DNA of 64,000 bases, taken from assembly GCA_022494885.1 (NCBI GenBank), contig JAGVSM010000219.1, positions 124,001 to 188,000 on the forward strand. Reading direction: 5' to 3'. Positions 39,647 through 50,669 of the stretch are shown in pieces. The number at the start of each line of letters is the position of its first letter. Positions within the stretch are counted from its first letter, which is position 1. The stretch comes from Micrasema longulum. Its lineage: Eukaryota > Arthropoda > Insecta > Trichoptera > Brachycentridae. A program made the translations under genes and the position numbers. Below the pieces are notes generated by a model that was not told where the DNA came from, ran no database searches, and saw nothing but the letters and a program-made list of their open reading frames with translations.

Positions 39647-39760
39647 TCGACTTCGTGATGTAGTAGTCACGCGTTTGCCTACCATGCAAGAGGTCTCGGG
39701 TTCAACTCTCAAAATGGTTGACATGAAATATTTATTTAAATGTTGTTTTTTCTACGTCAG
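39647..39760 (+). mobile_element. SINE A head fragment
   Basis: CGACTTCGTGATGTAGTAGT, TTTGCCTACCATGCAAGAGG, B box GGTTCAACTCT, then AAATATTTATTTAAATG. Placed head-to-head with the inverted body fragment. Confidence 0.65.
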
Positions 39761-39769
39761 AGTTTTTAA

Positions 39770-40605
39770 AGTATTTTTCTTCGTTTCTAAATGAAAGCAC
39801 TTCCTCAAAATACCCGAAAACCGATTTAAAGACCGGTGGTCTTCCGTCGATTTCATTGATACGAATTTTTGGTTTCTTTTTTAAGCAGTTATTTTAATTT
39901 AATTTAACCATACTGCTTCATTGTCGGATATTATTTTCCTTCTTCACCATGAAATTGCAATCACACACTTTAATAGATCTCTAGAGTTTGGTATAAAATT
40001 TGTGACACCCCGTTCGCAGAAATTCTGTCAAAAAATGTTTTATTTACAAAATATGTATTTTTTTTAAATCGGAGTACATATTGTTCGTAATTATTTTTGG
40101 AGAAAGAAAGTATGTGTTTATATGTTTAAATATATATATCAGAAGACATTGGGATCCGCACTTAAACCAACGGAGAGCCTCATTTGTGTAAGTATGTGAA
40201 ACTATTAAATATATTTCAACATCAATACAACTCTGATTCAGGGCATCCATTTTATAATTTTAAAAAAATAAGTAAATAAACTAACAATGTTTTTCGTATT
40301 CCTCTGGTGTGACATTCCTGCATCTTTTTCTGACCATTATCATCTAGAGTTGGATATGTTTAGTAATAAATTATATTTATTGTTACAAGTTCTTTATTTT
40401 AATTAATTTATTCACGAATGCAACATTAAATGTGAGAATTCGTTGACTAACTGTTAAACAGAAATAAGATAAACACTATCTGGATTTTTTTTAAATATAC
40501 AGTCAAAAATCCATTTCTTATTACGCAGAAAATTTTATTTATAATTTAAATGTATGTTTTTTGTATTTATAATAAAAAAAAAAATAAAAAAAATATATTA
40601 AAATA
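39770..40605. other. AT-rich, no gene identified
   Basis: No matchable repeat or coding frame; the ORF at 40044-40250 (minus) is unrecognised. Confidence 0.5.
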
Positions 40606-40609
40606 GAAT

Positions 40610-40735
40610 CGAGTTGAAGTCCGTGTGTTTGTGTCGCTAAATCATCTATCAAGGTTCAAATCCCGCTTTGTCACAACTTGATTCCCATTTCTTTACACAT
40701 TTATTTACTACTGGTTAAAATGGCTACAATATTTT
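40610..40735 (+). mobile_element. SINE D, decayed copy
   Basis: AAGGTTCAAATCCCGC, TTTGTCACAACTTGATTCCC, then TTTACTACTGGTTAAAATGG. The head is poorly kept. Confidence 0.5.
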
Positions 40736-40811
40736 AAACGAACGAAAACATTTATTTTTAATTAAAAGAAAAAACAATTCAATTAAAAATCACGTTATTC
40801 ATCATGATCCC

Positions 40812-40985
40812 TCTTTTTACACCAAGTGGTCCGTAGGGCAGTGCATTGGTAAACCAAATGCAGCGATGTTCGATCGACTGTTACATGAAGGTAAGGTGAT
40901 TAATCATGCGCTTCAGGTGCCAGTCTAGGTGCAATAAAATGACTTCAGTTCAAAAAACCTTCAAAATCAATATTTCACGTCCAGA
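40812..40985 (-). mobile_element. SINE A, decayed inverted copy
   Basis: GTCCGTAGGGCAGTGCATTG, GTAAACCAAATGCAGCGATG, TTACATGAAGGTAAGGTGAT, CGCTTCAGGTGCCAGTCTAG and AATATTTCACGTCCAG follow the inverted order of the family. Confidence 0.65.
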
Positions 40986-40989
40986 CGAT

Positions 40990-42490
40990 TTCCTTATTCG
41001 AGATTTTTACCTGGCTACAGCCGTCGAGTCTAAAATAATCGTCTAGGGTTCTGAGTCTATTACACACAGAGAACTGTATTTTTTATCCTCCTGAGCTCAG
41101 AAAAACGGTAAAATATTGTTATTTTCATTGCAAAATAACTTTATTTTTATATAATGGAAGTCTTTATTTTTAATAAAACATAAAATATGGTAAAATATTT
41201 CATGTTTTCAAATAAATTTACTATTAATGTAAGTACGAAACATTTAAACAATATAATATAAGAATCTGCTGATGAATTGTATGCTTGCAATTCAGCAGAA
41301 CTTTAATTTTAAGATTATGGTAAAAATATTTTTGGAAAAAAAAATATTTCTTAAAACCCGTTTGGCTGATGAGTTTTAGTTGTTTTTTTTTTTATTATTT
41401 TGTTTTGTAGATCAAAATAAACTTTATGGTCATACACGGTTATATTAGCAAAAATTAAATATTTTTTAAAAAACATTTTCACAATAAAATATCTTAATAT
41501 AAAACTTTTCTTCGAGTAAATTTTACAGACAATTTGTGAGTTTTCGTAAATTTATAATTCTGTTATATAAGACATTTTGGTTAATATTTAGTCATATTTA
41601 CGAGTAATAATAATATTTATGGTGGTAATTTCAAAACACACCTCTCGACCTTCTACATCCTGTGGCTTTTGAATGAAATAAAAACATTATCACTAATTGG
41701 CGTACCTAGTAACCAGAGTAATTTTATTACAGGGCTCCACTCTTTTTACGTGTAGGTCTAAGGTAATGAAGCCTATCAAAGCCCTTCAAATGCAAAAAAG
41801 GCCAATTAGCCTATTAATTAAATAAAATAAATAAAATACTGTATTTTTGAACGTTTAAATGATATCTTGTTAAAATTACTTTCATAATAAAATAAAATAA
41901 ATCAGAAAATTATTTGCATTTTATGAACGTCTTACATACAACACAATCAATGTTATCAATTTAAAAAATCACTTTTTTGTGAATTTATGTGTAATTTATG
42001 GATTTTTGCTTTAGGTTTTGCTCACTTTTGTAGTTTTTTTGAATAAAAAAAGATACTAAGTTTTGTTAAATTTTAAAATTTTCCACGGTTTTCTGACATT
42101 TCCGCAGCTAATGATCAAATATTACGATTAGATTGTTTTCGTCATCGTCATCGTCATCGTCGTCGTTTCTTTATTTTTCACTCTGTTTTTGTTTTACTTT
42201 TCTTCTATGAAGATAATGATTGCGTCATCATTATTATAATATGAATATGTATTCTCCATTTAGATTGTGAGTTTAAACCTATTCGTTACCTACTTGACAT
42301 TTTTAAACATTATAATATGCCGTTTTCACAACCCAGTAAAAATTCAACCGGCGCGGCAGCGGCAGGATAAAAAAAAAAGATTTTTATCGTTTTATAAAAT
42401 CTTTTTTTATTTTATGGCAGGTAAACGCACTTACCGGTGCATCGTGAGGCGAAATAATTTCTAATAGATTTTCTTTTGCACAATTTTTAC
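40990..42490. other. AT-rich, no gene identified
   Basis: A GTCATC microsatellite lies at 42141-42166. A bulged hairpin (CTGCTGATGAATTG/CAATTCAGCAG) is at 41268-41300. Confidence 0.5.
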
Positions 42491-42549
42491 CTTAGACTAA
42501 AAACCAAGTAAATAAAACGAAAAAATAAAATATTACATAAGTTACCACC

Positions 42550-42810
42550 CACCATAATTTTACCGAGGCGCGTTGATTTAAACGATACATGTGAAATGGG
42601 CCATAGGGCGGTAATAGGAACTTTTCTCCCGATACAGTAGCGTGACGTGAAGTATTCAGCGGCCGCTGACAGAAGAGGTCTGCCACCGGGTCGCGGTTCT
42701 CAGGATCACAATGGCGGGTAGGTGACCTGCACCAGTCGCTCATGCTCGCCTTATCTGATCTCCATCTTCCGTTGGTCGAAATCTGCGGCAAAAATACCTT
42801 AGTTCCCAAA
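42550..42810. other. GC-rich block, unidentified
   Basis: High-GC segment (GCGGCCGCTGACAGAAGAGG, GGGTAGGTGACCTGCACCAG). The minus frame 42492-42809 (RWRSDKASMSDWCRSPTRHC...) starts at a non-AUG codon and then becomes hydrophobic across AT-rich sequence. Not recognised. Confidence 0.35.
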
Positions 42811-42814
42811 TGAA

Positions 42815-43405
42815 CAGAGACGCTGAATCAAGCGTGTTTTGGAAACATAAGCTTTAAAGAATTCAGTCACAATTCATTTTAATTCGATTGCTATTGCAAT
42901 ATATTTATTATTTTATTTATATATACGCCCAGAAGGCATTTTTATGGAGATAGATTTTTTTATACATAGAAATTTATTATTAAAAAATTAGTAAGACTCA
43001 ATGGTTTATAGTAGACTTTGTGGGAGTGGAAGCAGGAGAGAGGTGTTTCTAATTGAGTTTGATTCAGTAATCGTTCGAAAGAAAACAACTTGTTATCAAA
43101 GAAATCAAGACTGGATATCTGAGGATATTATTTATAAATCCGGCAATTTTTTTTAATTTTTTATTTTGAGCAAATCACTGAAAACTGATACAATAATAGC
43201 TTCAACTTTTATTTCATATTTTTAATTTTTATCACCAGTTAATATTTTATTGTGATAAAATAATCATGTTATTTTTCGTTAATTTTGGAGATAACTAACT
43301 TTGCAATACTCAAGTAGAGGTTACTATGTTTCCAACAAACCCAATAATTTGAAACTCAGATTCACACAAATAAAATCTAAAGTATTTTGAACTGACAATG
43401 TATTA
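42815..43405. other. AT-rich, no gene identified
   Basis: Contains ACGCCCAGAAGGCATTT near 42925, LINE-end-like text. Confidence 0.45.
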
Positions 43406-43410
43406 CAGGT

Positions 43411-43685
43411 GCGTAGGTTTTCGCGGTCACTGTTATCAATATATATATATATTTTGGGTGATCTCGTGTAAATTGATTTCGTTCCGCCGTTTCGGCTACC
43501 ATTGCAGGAGCCATCACACTGCGTGTTTTCTTAAAAATATGTGTTTATGTAAAAGTAATTTGTACCGTGTCGCTGTCGGCGGCAGGAACATTCCGCGTCA
43601 TTTTTGGTTTAGTGCCGGAAACCATGTCGAGTTTAATTTCAGCCCGTCGTCTTTGTTCATGTTATTATTATTTTTTTGTATTTAA
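43411..43685 (-). mobile_element. Penelope-like 3' end fragment
   Basis: On the minus strand: NKDDGLKLNSTWFPAL, the C-terminal signature of the ORF, then GGCTCCTGCAATGGTAGCCG AAACGGCGGAAC and a terminus GGTGATCTCGTG-like (minus CACGAGATCACCC). Beyond it lies GTGCGTAGGTTTTCGCGGTC, the leader also found at 55662 and, inverted, at 9750-9795. Confidence 0.7.
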
Positions 43686-43854
43686 ACACAGGACATCTTT
43701 TCGCCTTCGAATCAAAGATTTTTCATAAACCTAGAATTCACAGTGCGCTAATAATAAAATAGACAATTGGAAAAATACCCATTACAATAAAATTTTAATT
43801 TTCTGTTGCTAATTTTCCATTTAAAAAAGGTAAAAATTATAGATTTACACGTAC

Positions 43855-44140
43855 ATATTTATTTTGGGAAGAATGACTGTTTAAAACATTTTTGATTTAT
43901 TTATATAACAAAGACAATTGTTTTTAAGGTGTTCTGTAAAAACGTGTTATCCCACTTTTTTGTAAAGTTTTTGTTATCAATAATAATAAGTACGAATAAA
44001 TTAATAATAATTACTTATTTATATATTTATTTAATAGCATTTTCAATAAATGCGCCTGATGTTAAATATTAACTATCTCAGTTGCAGGTTGGCGTAGCTT
44101 AATATTATCAGTTATTTTGCATAACATCATCCAACTGGTC
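43855..44140 (+). repeat. Interspersed repeat J, copy 2
   Basis: CGTGTTATCCCACTTTTTTG, CTGATGTTAAATATTAACTA, TCTCAGTTGCAGGTTGGCGT, GCATAACATCATCCAAC; see 37545. Confidence 0.55.
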
Positions 44141-44179
44141 TTTATTATTCGTTACACGATTAATATCTACTACGCTATG

Positions 44180-44616
44180 ATTCATTCCCACCTATCTTAT
44201 CTATCATGTATTTTGCCAACAAAAATCAGATCTCGGAAATACAAGTTCTTTAGAACAGATCTCTAAGAAAAATTCTCGGACTTAAACGGGATTCCCTTGT
44301 CCAGGATATCTACCGACGAACGAAGATACTTTCTTTCAAGGTAATGCCACTGCATGACATAAACATAACCTATACTATTTTAAATATCAAAATAAAAATA
44401 ACTTTTCTGCTCACTCAAATTTAAAATACACATTTGGTCATGAGATTCACAATTACAATACGCGTTACTCGGGGAATCTTCATGTGTCTAAGTTTCGCTC
44501 AACAAAGGTCTTTGGAAAATATTGGCCATTCCAAATATAATAAACTGCCCGATGAGCTAAAACACGAAAAATTGAATAAAAAATCCAGAAGTGTCGCAAT
44601 TAAAAATATTTCTTAA
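44180..44616 (+). pseudogene. LINE ORF2 C-terminal pseudogene
   Basis: With frameshifts: IHSHLSYLSCI, IQVLQNRSLRKILGLKRDSL, RRTKILSFKVMPLHDINI, HEIHNYNTRYSGNLHVSKFR, GHSKYNKLPDELKHEKLNKK and a stop. The order (HSHL.Y, LQN+.L+.I, YNTR, YN.LPDEL) is typical of the C-terminus of Jockey/CR1-type elements. At least two frame changes. Confidence 0.7.
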
Positions 44617-44639
44617 ATCTTTTTGATAGTGATAATTAT

Positions 44640-45650
44640 TAATACAATTTATATAGATCGTGTTTTATGTTTCTTATACAATAATGTTTTCTTTCTACTT
44701 CGGATGTATTAATATGTATTGTCAAAAAAATATTTTCCTTATGTACGGTCCCAAATCAGTTTCTTTAATAGCTCCTGGGAGTATAAAATGTACTGTTTGT
44801 ATTATATGTTTTATTAATTATAAAAATAACTAATAAAAATATATGTATGATCGGTATTTTAACAGTAAGTGTACTAAGTGTGTAAATTTTAGTAAGAAAT
44901 CCTTCTGTTCTAACAATTTTTGTATTGCAGCTAATGGTACAACAAGAAGCTTCGAATATCTTATCCACTACTATAATTGTAGTCCTGTGCACCATTAGGT
45001 TAAGACAATGCTAAGAAAAATAATATTTTCAAACAATTCAGTGGTCTATTATAACCAGCAATTAAGCCGTCAATTGTAACAGGTTAATTCAATTGAGGTA
45101 AGAATACATGTTTCTATCAAAATGATGTAAGGCTTGTTGTTGAACTACAAACAACGCCCAGCTCGATCTTGCGCTTCAAGAGTGAACAAACCGGATTAAT
45201 GACTGAGTAATAATTACACGAAATGGCGGAAAAGACCGGGAAAGGTCGTGTGACGTGTCAAATAGGACTATTGTTTCCAGTCCGGCCAATTCACACGCAC
45301 CCATTGTGAAAGATCCGAAAACGAAGTAAATCTCTGCCTAACAGTAAATAGCCACCTGGACAGACCGCCAATTTACTGCTCTTAATAATAAATAATTAGA
45401 TCTGGGCTTAATTGCTCTCGTGATTGCTAGAGATAGAGAAAGCTCTCATTCTACTGATTCGGATCTCCAAAGAATCAAAAAGGAGAAATGTATGACGAAA
45501 TCTAACTAACTTTTAGAGTCTGACATTCGGAAGAAACCTTCTCTAATAGCAACTAAAAAACTGTTGAAAAAAACTAAACAATAAAATATAACTAAACTCT
45601 GTCAATTAGTATCCTTAAAACTTGTATGTCTAAAACTTAAAAAAATTGTA
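44640..45650. other. Unique-looking sequence, no gene identified
   Basis: 45160-45480 is GC-richer (GGCGGAAAAGACCGGGAAAG, CCAGTCCGGCCAATTCACAC) and does not match other parts of the window. It could be regulatory or an unrecognised element. Confidence 0.45.
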
Positions 45651-45653
45651 CAC

Positions 45654-45903
45654 AATACGAGAATATCAGAACAATATCATCACCAACATTTTAAAAAGAG
45701 ACAAGGACAGTCGAGACTAATAAACCAGAAAGTGAAATGATACAATAAGTTATCAGACAAAACTCAGACAACCTTTACAAAATACGTTAAAAAGATAATA
45801 TTCAAATAAGACTCAGACAAGTTTTACAAGAAATGTTAAAAAGATAACAGTTTTAACTCGTTTTAGAAAGTTGTAGATGATATTGTTCTGATATTCTCGT
45901 ATT
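45654..45903. mobile_element. 250-bp inverted-repeat element
   Basis: A 28-bp perfect inverted repeat (45654-45681, AATACGAGAATATCAGAACA...; 45876-45903) with further imperfect pairing inward (ACCAACATTTTAAAA versus CTACAACTTTCTAAAA). The interior has two copies of ACTCAGACAA...TTTACAA...GTTAAAAAGATAA (45765 and 45811). No coding capacity. Confidence 0.7.
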
Positions 45904-45984
45904 AAGTCCATGTTTTGTCAAATGAATGTTATTCGTAAGGGTTAATAAATAAATCAATTCCAAATAAATAAAAAAATGGTAATC

Positions 45985-46055
45985 TAGGTGGGGTAGAGTG
46001 ACGTATGAACCTCGGACCTCTGATCTGAACGGACCACAATCCCACAACACTGAAA
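45985..46055 (-). mobile_element. SINE D head fragment
   Basis: GGTGGGGTAGAGTGACGTAT, GAACCTCGGACCTCTGATCT and ACCACAATCCCACAACAC. Confidence 0.55.
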
Positions 46056-46059
46056 TATG

Positions 46060-46885
46060 CATTTTAGCGTTAAATTCTTATACTTAAATATATCAAAAAA
46101 ATATTAATGTTTATTCTTGCGTCGTTATCAAAACAGGCATCTAAAATATGACATAGTTGAATATTCTTAGCAGGAGTCATCAATTCTCTACACCTGTCTA
46201 AAAGGCAATAAACATAAAATATGCGTAGAAAATTTTAACAGCGTGTGCGCTCTTATGACCTTTCGTTCAGAATTCAGGCCAATGCGATTTTTGCAAATGA
46301 AGTTAACATCAAACTCCTAGATTATAGAAGATTCTATCTAAAGTGTCACCCGCGGGCTATGAAATATTTTAATCATGGAGAAAGTCCATAATATGAATAG
46401 ACGTGACCACACCGGACTACAAATCGGACCGACTGTAAAACAAATATCAAATAACAAATATGAATTAATTAAAATTTTATTTTTAAGAATCAAAAGCATT
46501 CTCAGCTGTATAAATGTAAACCATTTGTTTCGTAGTGAAATGATTACGTGTTTTTGGTTCAATGCCCTAGGTAGGTCAACACGAAATATCTTCAGTTTTT
46601 TCAGAAAACATGATTTTTTCATAAAAAACAAAAGTACGCTTAAATAAAAAGTACACTAATAAACGTTTCATACTTTTAATATACTTTTTAAGCATTTCTT
46701 TTTCAAACTGCAATTATAAACAATATGTTGACGCCGATTACACTCTAATCATTTTAATTTCAAAATGTATGCGAAAAGAAAAAAGAGAAAAGCAATGTGT
46801 ATATAAATGAATTATTGTCGATACAAGTCTTCAATAGGCAAAGGGATAAAAAAGAGAAAAAGGAGAGATATTCAGAAAGTGATAA
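46060..46885. other. AT-rich, no gene identified
   Basis: Overlapping ORFs on both strands at 46338-46647 have no recognisable content. Confidence 0.5.
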
Positions 46886-46889
46886 GAGA

Positions 46890-47110
46890 TATTTGACAAT
46901 GTTTTAAGGGTGACCAAATTCTTGCAGAGTGGCTGGATTTCCTCCCTAGGGAATTGTTCATATTTAAATTTGTTGCAACAGAGAGGGAAAACATTTTTGA
47001 GAAGGGACTATTGAGGTATACAAATTAGAAAATTGGATGTTTCAGCCCTTTTACTTCACAAAAGTCAACAGATGAAGAGTCGAGGAAATATGGATGAAAA
47101 GGTTGAGGAA
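46890..47110. mobile_element. Family E, rearranged copy
   Basis: Forward arm (GGCTGGATTTCCTCCCTAGG, GCAACAGAGAGGGAAAACAT, TTTTTGAGAAGGGA) is followed by the middle segment in reverse (TTTCAGCCCTTTTACTTCAC, AAAAGTCAACAGATGAAGAG, GAGGAAATATGGATG). Confidence 0.65.
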
Positions 47111-47359
47111 AACGCAATCTTGGATGATTGTTTTTGATTAAAGTAAAAACCCTAAAAAAGGAAATTAAGATATGATCAAGTTATACTGTGTAATCTATTT
47201 CAATAGATTTTACTTTTTTTCTATCAGTTTATACCTTCTTGGAGATTTTATCTTTATATGAATGCATTCAGTTTCATACTCTGCCAGTTCTGGTTTTTTT
47301 TACTTCCATCATTTTTGTAAGATTTTATTATATTATAAAAAAATATAAAACTTACCCAA

Positions 47360-47455
47360 ATATTTCAATTTTGGTGGCCATTTTCAACAAATGGTAAAAA
47401 ACTCACTGTTTGAAAATGGAAATCAAGTTGGGGTAGAGTGGGATTTGAACAAATC
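47360..47455 (-). mobile_element. SINE D fragment
   Basis: ATTTTGGTGGCCATTTTCAA, AAATGGAAATCAAGTTGGGG, TAGAGTGGGATTTGAAC. Same body as 32640. Confidence 0.6.
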
Positions 47456-47459
47456 ATCT

Positions 47460-47785
47460 CTAGACATTACTTAAATAGACTAAACATGCTGTATTATATA
47501 AAAATAAGTATATGCTGCCTACCTCAGAACGAGTATTCACTATACCTAGTGAGGATATACAGTGTCTAGTATATTTGCTAATTATTGAATTTTACATAAT
47601 TGTACTACACTGTTTTGCAAACAGAACATATTGTATGAGCTATTTGCAATAATAAAGGCTGATATTCGGCACTAAACTGAACTGCATTTTGTGTTTCAAT
47701 GCAGTACCTAATGCACCATGAATGTGAATAAGCTTATGGTTATAATGATGAACTGATATTAATAATAAGTATTTTTTCTATCATG
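47460..47785. other. AT-rich, no gene identified
   Basis: No matchable repeat or coding frame. Confidence 0.5.
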
Positions 47786-47789
47786 GTTT

Positions 47790-48250
47790 ATTTACAAAAA
47801 TAACAATTTCTTAATCTACTACATACACACTTAGGTAATAGATTTATCTGGATCATGTCTAGTCTGCTTAACTAGGTACATCATGTGTAGGTACATCCTG
47901 TTTACAAGTTAATTTAGTCGACAGTTTTTTTTTTTATTGAATAACCCGCTAACCCTCTATTTTGAGGCTTGTCAGCAGGTAGGATAGAGGGGATATGGAA
48001 GGAGGTTATGGAAAGTACACCAAGACACCCAGACCAATCGGAAAAAAAAATCGGATTATTTTCTCGCAACTGGCGGAAATCGAACCCGCAACGCCAGTTT
48101 CACAGTTGGCCGTCTAACCAACTACGCCGCGGCGCCTATCTGCCTTATACAATATTAATTTATACCATTTATTATTTTAGAATGTTTTTGAGTAAATTTT
48201 CCGATTTTTCTCTACGAAAACCCAGTAACATATTTTTTACAAATTCATTT
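47790..48250 (-). pseudogene. LINE C-terminus and 3' UTR split by SINE C
   Basis: 3' UTR words CTTAGGTAATAGATTTATCT and ATGTCTAGTCTGCTTAACTA (47830-47875) and C-terminal words (minus strand REKSENLLKN..., 48175-48225) match 4085-4160 and 4255-4300. SINE C (47924-48137) sits between them, where the 4-kb copy has no such insert. Confidence 0.65.
47924..48137 (-). mobile_element. SINE C copy 2, nested
   Basis: Poly-T 47925-47935, AACCCGCTAACCCTCTATTT, GGGATATGGAAGGAGGTTAT, then the head GGAAATCGAACCCGCAACGC, CAGTTTCACAGTTGGCCGTC, ACCAACTACGCCGCGGCGCC. B box intact. Confidence 0.85.
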
Positions 48251-48343
48251 AATTAAATAATTCTTGTTTCAATTTAGGTAGGTATGTTAAAATTTTATTG
48301 GATTAATTTTTGTTTATTATTTACAACTAACATTTTATTATCT

Positions 48344-48943
48344 GGCGGCCTCCGTGGTGTAGTGGTCAAGACGCTTGACTCACGCACGGAAGGTTCCGGG
48401 TTCGATTCCTGGTGAGAACACAAAATTAAAATGTGATTTTTCTCAAGCCTGGTTGTTCTGTAATGTAATTCACCACTGTAATGAGGAACTTCAGCCCTAC
48501 GGGAAATTGGATACAAAAAATGTTTTCTTACGCGGGGTAAAAATTAGAGCATTAAATTGTACGGCAAAGTTTATTGAAAATGTACAGAAAAATAATAAAA
48601 AATATTTTGAAAAAAACGCACTACTTTAAATGACGTCACTGGTTCATGTGAATCAACCTATGATCTGAGAGCTATGGAAGCTTTCCGGTCCGCTTGTCGC
48701 CTCTGGACCAATAGGAAGAACTGAATGAGAATAAGCGGAAATGAACCTCTGACGTCACACGCGGAGTTATTTCAGAAATACAAAACTTTAAAAAATCGTA
48801 GCGCCGATAATACGATATGTAAAAATTAAAAAAAAATATTTTTGACTTAGTTTAACAGTCTATTAACAAATAAAAAAATTGAAAAAAACCACTGAACTTC
48901 CTCATTGGGCCTTCTGGCCTATTGTGGTGCAAAAAGAAATATT
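48344..48943 (+). mobile_element. SINE B copy split by a 421-bp element
   Basis: Head and body 48344-48482 (GGCGGCCTCCGTGGTGTAGT, GGTTCGATTCC, GTGATTTTTCTCAAGCCTGG, CACCACTGTAAT); the missing 3' end ATTGGGCCTTCTGGCCTATT GTGGTGCAAAAAG resumes at 48904. The intact copy at 63824 reads straight through CTGTAATTGGGCC. Confidence 0.85.
48483..48903. mobile_element. 421-bp inverted-repeat element with two CRE sites
   Basis: Starts GAGGAACTTCAG and ends CTGAACTTCCTC, a 12-bp inverted repeat with one mismatch; AT on both sides (48481-48482, 48904-48905) may be a 2-bp target duplication. The interior holds TGACGTCA at 48631-48638 and 48750-48757 and GGACCAATAGG (CCAAT box) at 48706-48716, in a GC-richer core. 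No ORF of note. Superfamily unknown. Confidence 0.65.
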
Positions 48944-49009
48944 GCATACTTTGAAAAAATAAATGAAACTCTATATACATTATAATAATGAAACTCGTAA
49001 ATAGACAAG

Positions 49010-49215
49010 TTAATGTCGCGGTCAGACTTGCAATAAATATCTCCACAAAAGCGAGAGCTCGAGGTCGTCCACAAGCCACCTGGTGGACTAATATTTAGAG
49101 GGACCTGAGAAAGGAGCGGCTGACCAGGGAGATGACACAAGACAGGAAGACTTGGAGACTGCGTATCAGAAAGGCCGCTTCTAGATGAACCGGGAAGAGG
49201 CAAGAAAGAAGAAGA
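49010..49215 (+). pseudogene. LINE C-terminal fragment
   Basis: Reads ARARGRPQATWWTNI, stop, RDLRKERLTREMTQDRKTWR, LRIRKAASR, with an AAGAAAGAAGAAGAAA tail at 49201-49216. The GRPxxxWW ... DRxxWRxRIRKA pattern is the end of an insect LINE ORF2. Confidence 0.65.
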
Positions 49216-49276
49216 AATTATTTATTATAAAATCAGAATGGGTAAAGATAATAAAATACCAAATTACTCTGACTTT

Positions 49277-49545
49277 GAACACAGACGTCTCATTCTCTAC
49301 ATTCATACATCTTCTCATGAATTTTGGCATGTCCATCTCCTAGTATTTCTTGGATTTAGTCGTGCCATGTCTTTCTCGGTATTCCTCGTTTTCCGCATTC
49401 ATTACATTCGCATCGTAGATGTCTAAACTTTTCTCTTGATTTTATCGATAATGCTTAATTCAGCCTTACATAATTTATTTATTTATTTAATGTATAGATC
49501 TCGCCATATGTGCACCTATCGTATATAGTTACCTACCACACATTC
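49277..49545 (-). pseudogene. Family F LINE C-terminus, copy 4
   Basis: Plus-strand words TCATTCTCTACATTCATACA, GGCATGTCCATCTCCTAGTA, GTGCCATGTCTTTCTCGGTA, TTCGCATCGTAGATGTCTAA match copy 3 inverted. The GETA terminus is missing. Confidence 0.6.
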
Positions 49546-49549
49546 GCCT

Positions 49550-49825
49550 ATTTATTAAAAAATGATAATATTATTTTTAATACAGTAAATGAAAGTTTCT
49601 TTATTTTTATACAAATTTAAAATATGCGTACTAATAATTCAAATTCTTGACACAGAATATTAAGAATCTTACCTACCAGCTTGTAATTTGCATATGTTTG
49701 GAGTAATGATTAATTGTCTATTCCCACTATGATAGAACTTGAATCTCCAATAAATCTTAAACAAAGCTAAGATGCAATGCACTAATAGGATAATGTATGA
49801 AACTGTTAATAAGTTATTTGTCATC
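49550..49825. other. AT-rich, no gene identified
   Basis: No matchable repeat or coding frame. Confidence 0.5.
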
Positions 49826-49830
49826 TATGT

Positions 49831-50410
49831 CAGCGGTTCCTAAAAGGTGTTCCGTAGAACCCTAGAGTTCCGTGGAAGGGTCATAGGGGTTTCGAGAGAA
49901 AACCATAAATGGATATTTATTAAACCTCAAAAAACCGTGGAAAGAATATTTCCCACAGGAGTAACAAAACATTAACCTGGTACATAATCCATTCGCAAAT
50001 CAAACCAAACCATAAATATTGAGACTTTGATTGATATTAAGAATTTATCCTCTAAAACATAAATTCGAATCGGCTGATTCAAAGTTGAATGATTTTTAGA
50101 TTGGACTTAAAGATGAATACCCTGCAATCTTTGAGAAAGCTACTGTTTCTGTTTGTGTCCACCTATTGATGTGAAACTGGCTTATCAGCTATCGCCCATA
50201 CTAAAAACAAATTCAGAACTGGGCTGGATGCTGATCCAGATCTCCGTATTCAAGTGTCGGGCCTTAAACCTAATTTTAATCATATTAAGCCTATGAGGAG
50301 AATTCATGTGTTTGCAAACGAATACGCAAATGATATAGATATATTTAATACAACACTTTTGAATTTTAAAATTCAGTGTATCAATTTATTATCTCCAAAT
50401 TTAAATTCTT
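49831..50410 (+). pseudogene. hAT (ZBED/Charlie-like) transposase remnant
   Basis: The left end CAGCGGTTCCTAAAAGGTGT then TCCGTAGAACCCTAGAGTTC resembles hAT termini of the CAGTGGTTCTCAAAC type. At 50104 a frame reads LKDEYPAIFEKA, and after a stop and frameshift CETGLSAIAHTKNKFRTG, ADPDLRIQVSGLKPNF. This is the hAT dimerisation region (EYP ... CE.GFS.L...K.K.R..LD...DLR..LS...P). The rest of the transposase, including the catalytic core, is absent, so this is an internally deleted, dead copy. Confidence 0.75.
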
Positions 50411-50454
50411 AAATAATACTATGTTGTTTTATATTGTATACCTTTTGTTAATTT

Positions 50455-50665
50455 ATTTCTGTTTTAATTTTTAAACAACTTTCATTTATGTTTTTCTTTT
50501 TCCTTCTCTTTTTTATACTTTTATAATTAACCTTACATATAATTGCTTTATAATATGGAAACTTCACTGGTCCATTAGAATGAAGTCTAATTGTGTAAAA
50601 TATTAAACTTTGTAACTGTACTGTATGTTTCCTAAATAAAAGAAAATATTTTTTTTTTTTTTTTT
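50455..50665 (+). mobile_element. LINE 3' end, family H copy 2
   Basis: TTTTAATTTTTAAACAACTT, CACTGGTCCATTAGAATGAA, ACTGTATGTTTCCTAAATAA, AAG. See 5000-5240. Confidence 0.65.
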
Positions 50666-50669
50666 AATC

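Noticed and set aside
42492..42809. 105-codon ORF ending in a hydrophobic segment
   Set aside because: Non-AUG start and the hydrophobic end is AT-rich flank; kept only as an unidentified GC block.
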